Notes under the pieces: generated by a model | The model's input: the letters and a program-made list of their open reading frames with translations, nothing else | Database searches by the model: none | What the model was told of the DNA's origin: nothing | Source of the DNA: an uncultured Brevundimonas sp. | GTDB lineage: Bacteria; Pseudomonadota; Alphaproteobacteria; Caulobacterales; Caulobacteraceae | DNA length: 18,055 nt | NCBI GenBank assembly: GCA_946885435.1 | Contig: CAMPGL010000025.1 | Span: forward strand, 1-18,055 | Reading direction: 5' to 3' | Made by a program: the position numbers and the translations under genes | Part shown: piece by piece, positions 14,077-18,055 of the stretch | Layout of the letters: every line of letters begins with the position of its first letter | How positions within the stretch are numbered: position 1 is the first letter of the stretch

Positions 14077-15399
14077 ATGCAACGTCTCCGCCCGACCGCC
14101 CTCGCCCGCCTCCTCGCCACGCTCGCGCTGATCTCGGCGGCGTTCGCCACGCACGCCCAGCCCGTGGAGCCCGTCGGCGTGGCCGTCGAGGCCAACGGCC
14201 GGGAGCCCTGGGTCGTGACCTACCGGCTGGGGGAGCCGGCCCGCCAGCTGAGCTTCGCCCGCTCGCCCGACACGAGCCGTACCCGCGACTGGGCCGCCGG
14301 CGAGGGTTTCGAGATCGTGGCCACCGACGACGGCGAGGTCCTGCGTCGCCAGGATGGCGCGGCCTTTTCGCAGGCCACGGTGGTCATGCCGCCGCGCTAT
14401 CGCGAGCTGCCCATGGACTATGCACCCTTCTCGCCGTTCGGCGACGGCGGGATGCTGGCCTACACGGGTCGGCTGTTCGTCTGTCCCGAGGCCTGCTCTG
14501 GCGACGAGCGCTGGGCCTTCACCCTCGAGGCCGCGCCCGATCTGAACGTGCTGGTCAACGGCGAGATCACCCAGGGACGCGCGGCCTGGACCGAGTCCGG
14601 CCAGGGCACGAATATCTACGTCGGCGCGGGCCGTCCGGTCGCTTCCGAGGCCGTGGTGGCGGTTATCGACGAGGCTCTGCCGCCGGTCATCCGCGATCAG
14701 CTGATGGCTGAGCTCCCCCGGTTCATGGACCAGTTCGCGGGCCACCTCGGGGTGCTGGACGCCCCGCCGATGCTGTTCGCCTCCTGGGACACCTCGGTCG
14801 TGGACGGCAGCTACGGCCGCCAGGGCGGGACCCTGCCCGGCCAGGTCTTCATCCACTTCTACGGATCTTTCTGGAACGAGGAGATGGCGCGCGGCGGCTT
14901 CGCCGACGGCCTGTCCTGGCACTTCGCCCACGAGGCGGCCCACCTCTATCAGCGCCAGATCTACACATCCGCCCGCGAAGGGTCCTGGATCCACGAAGGC
15001 GGCGCCGAGGCGATGGCGGCCCTCGCCCTGATGGAAGGCCGGCCCGATCAGGCCGCCGGCGTCGAGGCGGTGATCGCCGCCAAGCGGGCCGAATGCGCCG
15101 AACGGCTGGCCGGCCGCTCCATCCGCCATGCGCTTTCCGAAGGCGATACGGAGGTCCCCTACGCCTGTGGAATGGTCGTCAATCTGGCGCTGCATGAGGC
15201 GCTGCTGCGCGAAGCTCCCGGGAGCGACGGCCTGTATGCGGTATGGCGCGACTACATCTCGCGGGCGCAAGGCGCCGAGACCGTGACCGAAGCCCTGTTC
15301 CTCGAGGCGGTGGCCAACGTCGGTGGCGGCCCGCTTGCGGACGACGTGGCCGCCGCCATCGCCGACCCCCGCTTCGATCCGGCGGCCGTGGCCTTCTAG
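14077..15399 (+). CDS. Secreted gluzincin-type metallopeptidase-like protein
   Basis: A 440-residue exported protein (signal peptide about 1-27, cleavage near THA-QP). The middle part carries a zinc-peptidase signature: H285-E286-A-A-H289 followed by SWIHEGGAEAMA with E307 as probable third zinc ligand, giving HExxH-x17-E, one residue shorter than the M1 aminopeptidase spacing. The context WHFAHEAAHLYQ and the downstream helices are like M1/M61-type catalytic domains. The N-terminal 220 residues form a beta-rich region, as in M61 proteins that have a chaperone-like N-terminal fold. Four cysteines (C136, C140, C340, C364) could form two disulfides in the periplasm. Substrate unknown; family assignment is my inference from the motif. 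The ATG at 14077 lacks a clear ribosome site. The stop overlaps that of the convergent DUF805 gene. Confidence 0.78.
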   Translation: MQRLRPTALARLLATLALISAAFATHAQPVEPVGVAVEANGREPWVVTYRLGEPARQLSFARSPDTSRTRDWAAGEGFEIVATDDGEVLRRQDGAAFSQATVVMPPRYRELPMDYAPFSPFGDGGMLAYTGRLFVCPEACSGDERWAFTLEAAPDLNVLVNGEITQGRAAWTESGQGTNIYVGAGRPVASEAVVAVIDEALPPVIRDQLMAELPRFMDQFAGHLGVLDAPPMLFASWDTSVVDGSYGRQGGTLPGQVFIHFYGSFWNEEMARGGFADGLSWHFAHEAAHLYQRQIYTSAREGSWIHEGGAEAMAALALMEGRPDQAAGVEAVIAAKRAECAERLAGRSIRHALSEGDTEVPYACGMVVNLALHEALLREAPGSDGLYAVWRDYISRAQGAETVTEALFLEAVANVGGGPLADDVAAAIADPRFDPAAVAF

Positions 15400-15791
15400 A
15401 TCAGCGCCCGCATCGGGTTCGGGCCATAGCGGTTCGAGCCCTGCTCGGACGGCATCAGCGCCAGTTCGACGATGGCCCAGATCATCACCAGCACGCCCAG
15501 CATGTCGAGCACGCCCTCCGGGTGCGGCCAGACCATGATGAAGGCGAACAGGATCACCGCCGTCCACCAGCCGCTGCGCCCCCGGTCGTGCAGCCGCTTG
15601 GACAGCACGCAGGCGCCCGAGAAGAACAGGATCGGATAGGCGAACACGCCGGTGAAGACATTGTCCCCCAGCGCCGACTGATACAGCGCCAGCAGCACGA
15701 TCAGCAGCACCGCGGCCAGCAGGAACGGCAGCCGCCCGACCCGGCCGGACGACGAAAAGAACAGTTCGGGCCAGTCGATGCGCTGGTTCAT
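15396..15791 (-). CDS. DUF805 family inner-membrane protein
   Basis: A 131-residue membrane protein of the DUF805 family, function unknown. It has the family hallmarks: FFSSSGRVGRLPF near the start (11-23), about four hydrophobic helices (about 22-40, 46-63, 76-89, 93-113), the conserved LSKRLHDRGRSGWW loop (63-76), and the C-terminal GSNRYGPNP (118-126). The ATG at 15791 has no obvious ribosome site. A broken DUF805 paralogue lies 28 bases upstream on the same strand, so they probably formed a tandem pair. Its TAG stop shares the palindrome CTAG (15396-15399) with the TAG of the convergent peptidase-like gene. Confidence 0.87.
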   Translation of the reverse strand: MNQRIDWPELFFSSSGRVGRLPFLLAAVLLIVLLALYQSALGDNVFTGVFAYPILFFSGACVLSKRLHDRGRSGWWTAVILFAFIMVWPHPEGVLDMLGVLVMIWAIVELALMPSEQGSNRYGPNPMRALI

Positions 15792-15819
15792 GGGGTCATT
15801 ATCGGCTGGACCCGCTGAC

Positions 15820-16324
15820 TCAGTCCAGCGTCATGGGCTGGTAGCGGGAGTGTTCCTTCGGGGATGGCCCGTATCGGTTAGGCCCCTCCGTGCCGTCCAG
15901 GAAGCCGAGCGAGATGAGCAAGAAAAGTCCGCCGCCGGCCCATACGAGCGAAAAGATTACCCATACCCATTCGAAACTGACCCAGACTGAGGCCGGCGCC
16001 CAGTTGAACGCCAAAGACACTGGCAGCGTGGAGAGATTGAGGGCGATCACGAACCAGCCGGCACTGTCACGGTCGTGGGCACGACGGATCGAAAGCGCCA
16101 ACAACGGCCAGAAGAACAATAACATCCAGAAGTCCTGGATGATCTTCACCAGAGGGGGTTTGACCACGTTGGGGTCGATAGACACGTGTTCCCAGCCTGC
16201 GATTAGCCCCCACTGAGAGCCACATCAGCAGGGTCGATAGAACGGTCATCGTAATGCCGAGCACCCACCACTCAGAACGACGGCTGCGCCCCTGTGCGCT
16301 CAACAACAGCCTTACTTCGTCCAT
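15820..16324 (-). pseudogene. Frameshifted DUF805 family membrane protein
   Basis: A second DUF805 gene split over two frames. The first frame (from the ATG at 16324) encodes MDEVRLLLSAQGRSRRSEWW and the first membrane helix to about MWLSVG. The second frame continues with LIAGWEHVSIDPN and carries the rest: helices, the RRAHDRDSAGWF loop, and GPNRYGPSP at the end. The span of 505 bases is one base too long for a single frame; dropping one G from the run of five at 16207-16211 would restore a protein of 167 residues. The sequence is noticeably less GC-rich than its neighbours. It could be a true pseudogene, a base-call error in a homopolymer, or phase variation. Without the repair, a GTG at 16185 could start a truncated product lacking the first helix. 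Confidence 0.72.
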
Positions 16325-16375
16325 CGAGCGCTCCCCCAGAAGCGTCAGATCGCCGTTAGAGCATCAGGTAGCGCA

Positions 16376-18055
<1,680 letters not shown>

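Noticed and set aside
13606..15567. 653-residue minus-strand open frame opposite lipB and the peptidase-like gene
   Set aside because: Both plus-strand genes have intact motifs; the antisense product is low-complexity.

Overview
The window looks like a chromosomal segment of a stalked alphaproteobacterium of the order Caulobacterales (Caulobacter, Brevundimonas, Phenylobacterium or a relative). The DNA is GC-rich throughout, with strong G/C bias at third codon positions. The clearest taxonomic marker is an SpmX-type polarity protein, a lysozyme-like head plus Pro/acid-rich linker plus two C-terminal membrane helices, preceded by a sigma-54-type promoter. The adjacent ubiK-ybjN-proC gene set and many weak Shine-Dalgarno or GTG starts fit the same group. 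The content is mostly housekeeping; I see no phage, plasmid, transposon, CRISPR or integrase.

Layout. 1-442 is the start of ilvE (minus, cut by the window edge), divergent from an OmpR-family response regulator and its EnvZ-like histidine kinase (534-2618, plus). Convergent to these is a minus-strand operon, ubiK, ybjN-like, proC (4247 to 2623). Next comes a plus-strand gene for a secreted protein built of five four-cysteine repeats (4476-5825), closed by a strong intrinsic terminator. A long minus-strand run from 11686 to 5888 then carries tRNA-Leu(GAG), mgtE, spmX, isovaleryl-CoA dehydrogenase, an HD phosphohydrolase (coupled by a GTGA overlap) and a family 9 glycosyltransferase. 11783-12913 holds two plus-strand secreted proteins of unknown function. 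A small FliN/SpoA protein (minus) and lipB (plus) are divergent around a CtrA-like box. A secreted HEAAH metallopeptidase-like protein (14077-15399) runs into a DUF805 membrane protein; their stop codons share one CTAG. A second DUF805 gene (15820-16324) is broken by a one-base frameshift. The window ends inside a biotin-carrying propionyl-CoA carboxylase alpha subunit (minus, cut by the edge).

How the genes relate. IlvE, isovaleryl-CoA dehydrogenase and PccA all belong to branched-chain amino acid breakdown, but they sit in separate units and no shared control is visible. SpmX, the FliN-like protein, the sigma-54 promoter and the CtrA-like site point to the developmental cell cycle. The most unusual items are the 20-cysteine repeat protein, the paired secreted unknowns (one with a strict 11-residue repeat), the SpmX active site with Leu in place of the catalytic Asp, and the frameshifted DUF805 paralogue. 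I did not find a multi-gene system that I would call new; the best candidates for undescribed biology are the secreted unknowns. No gap without a gene exceeds 300 bases.
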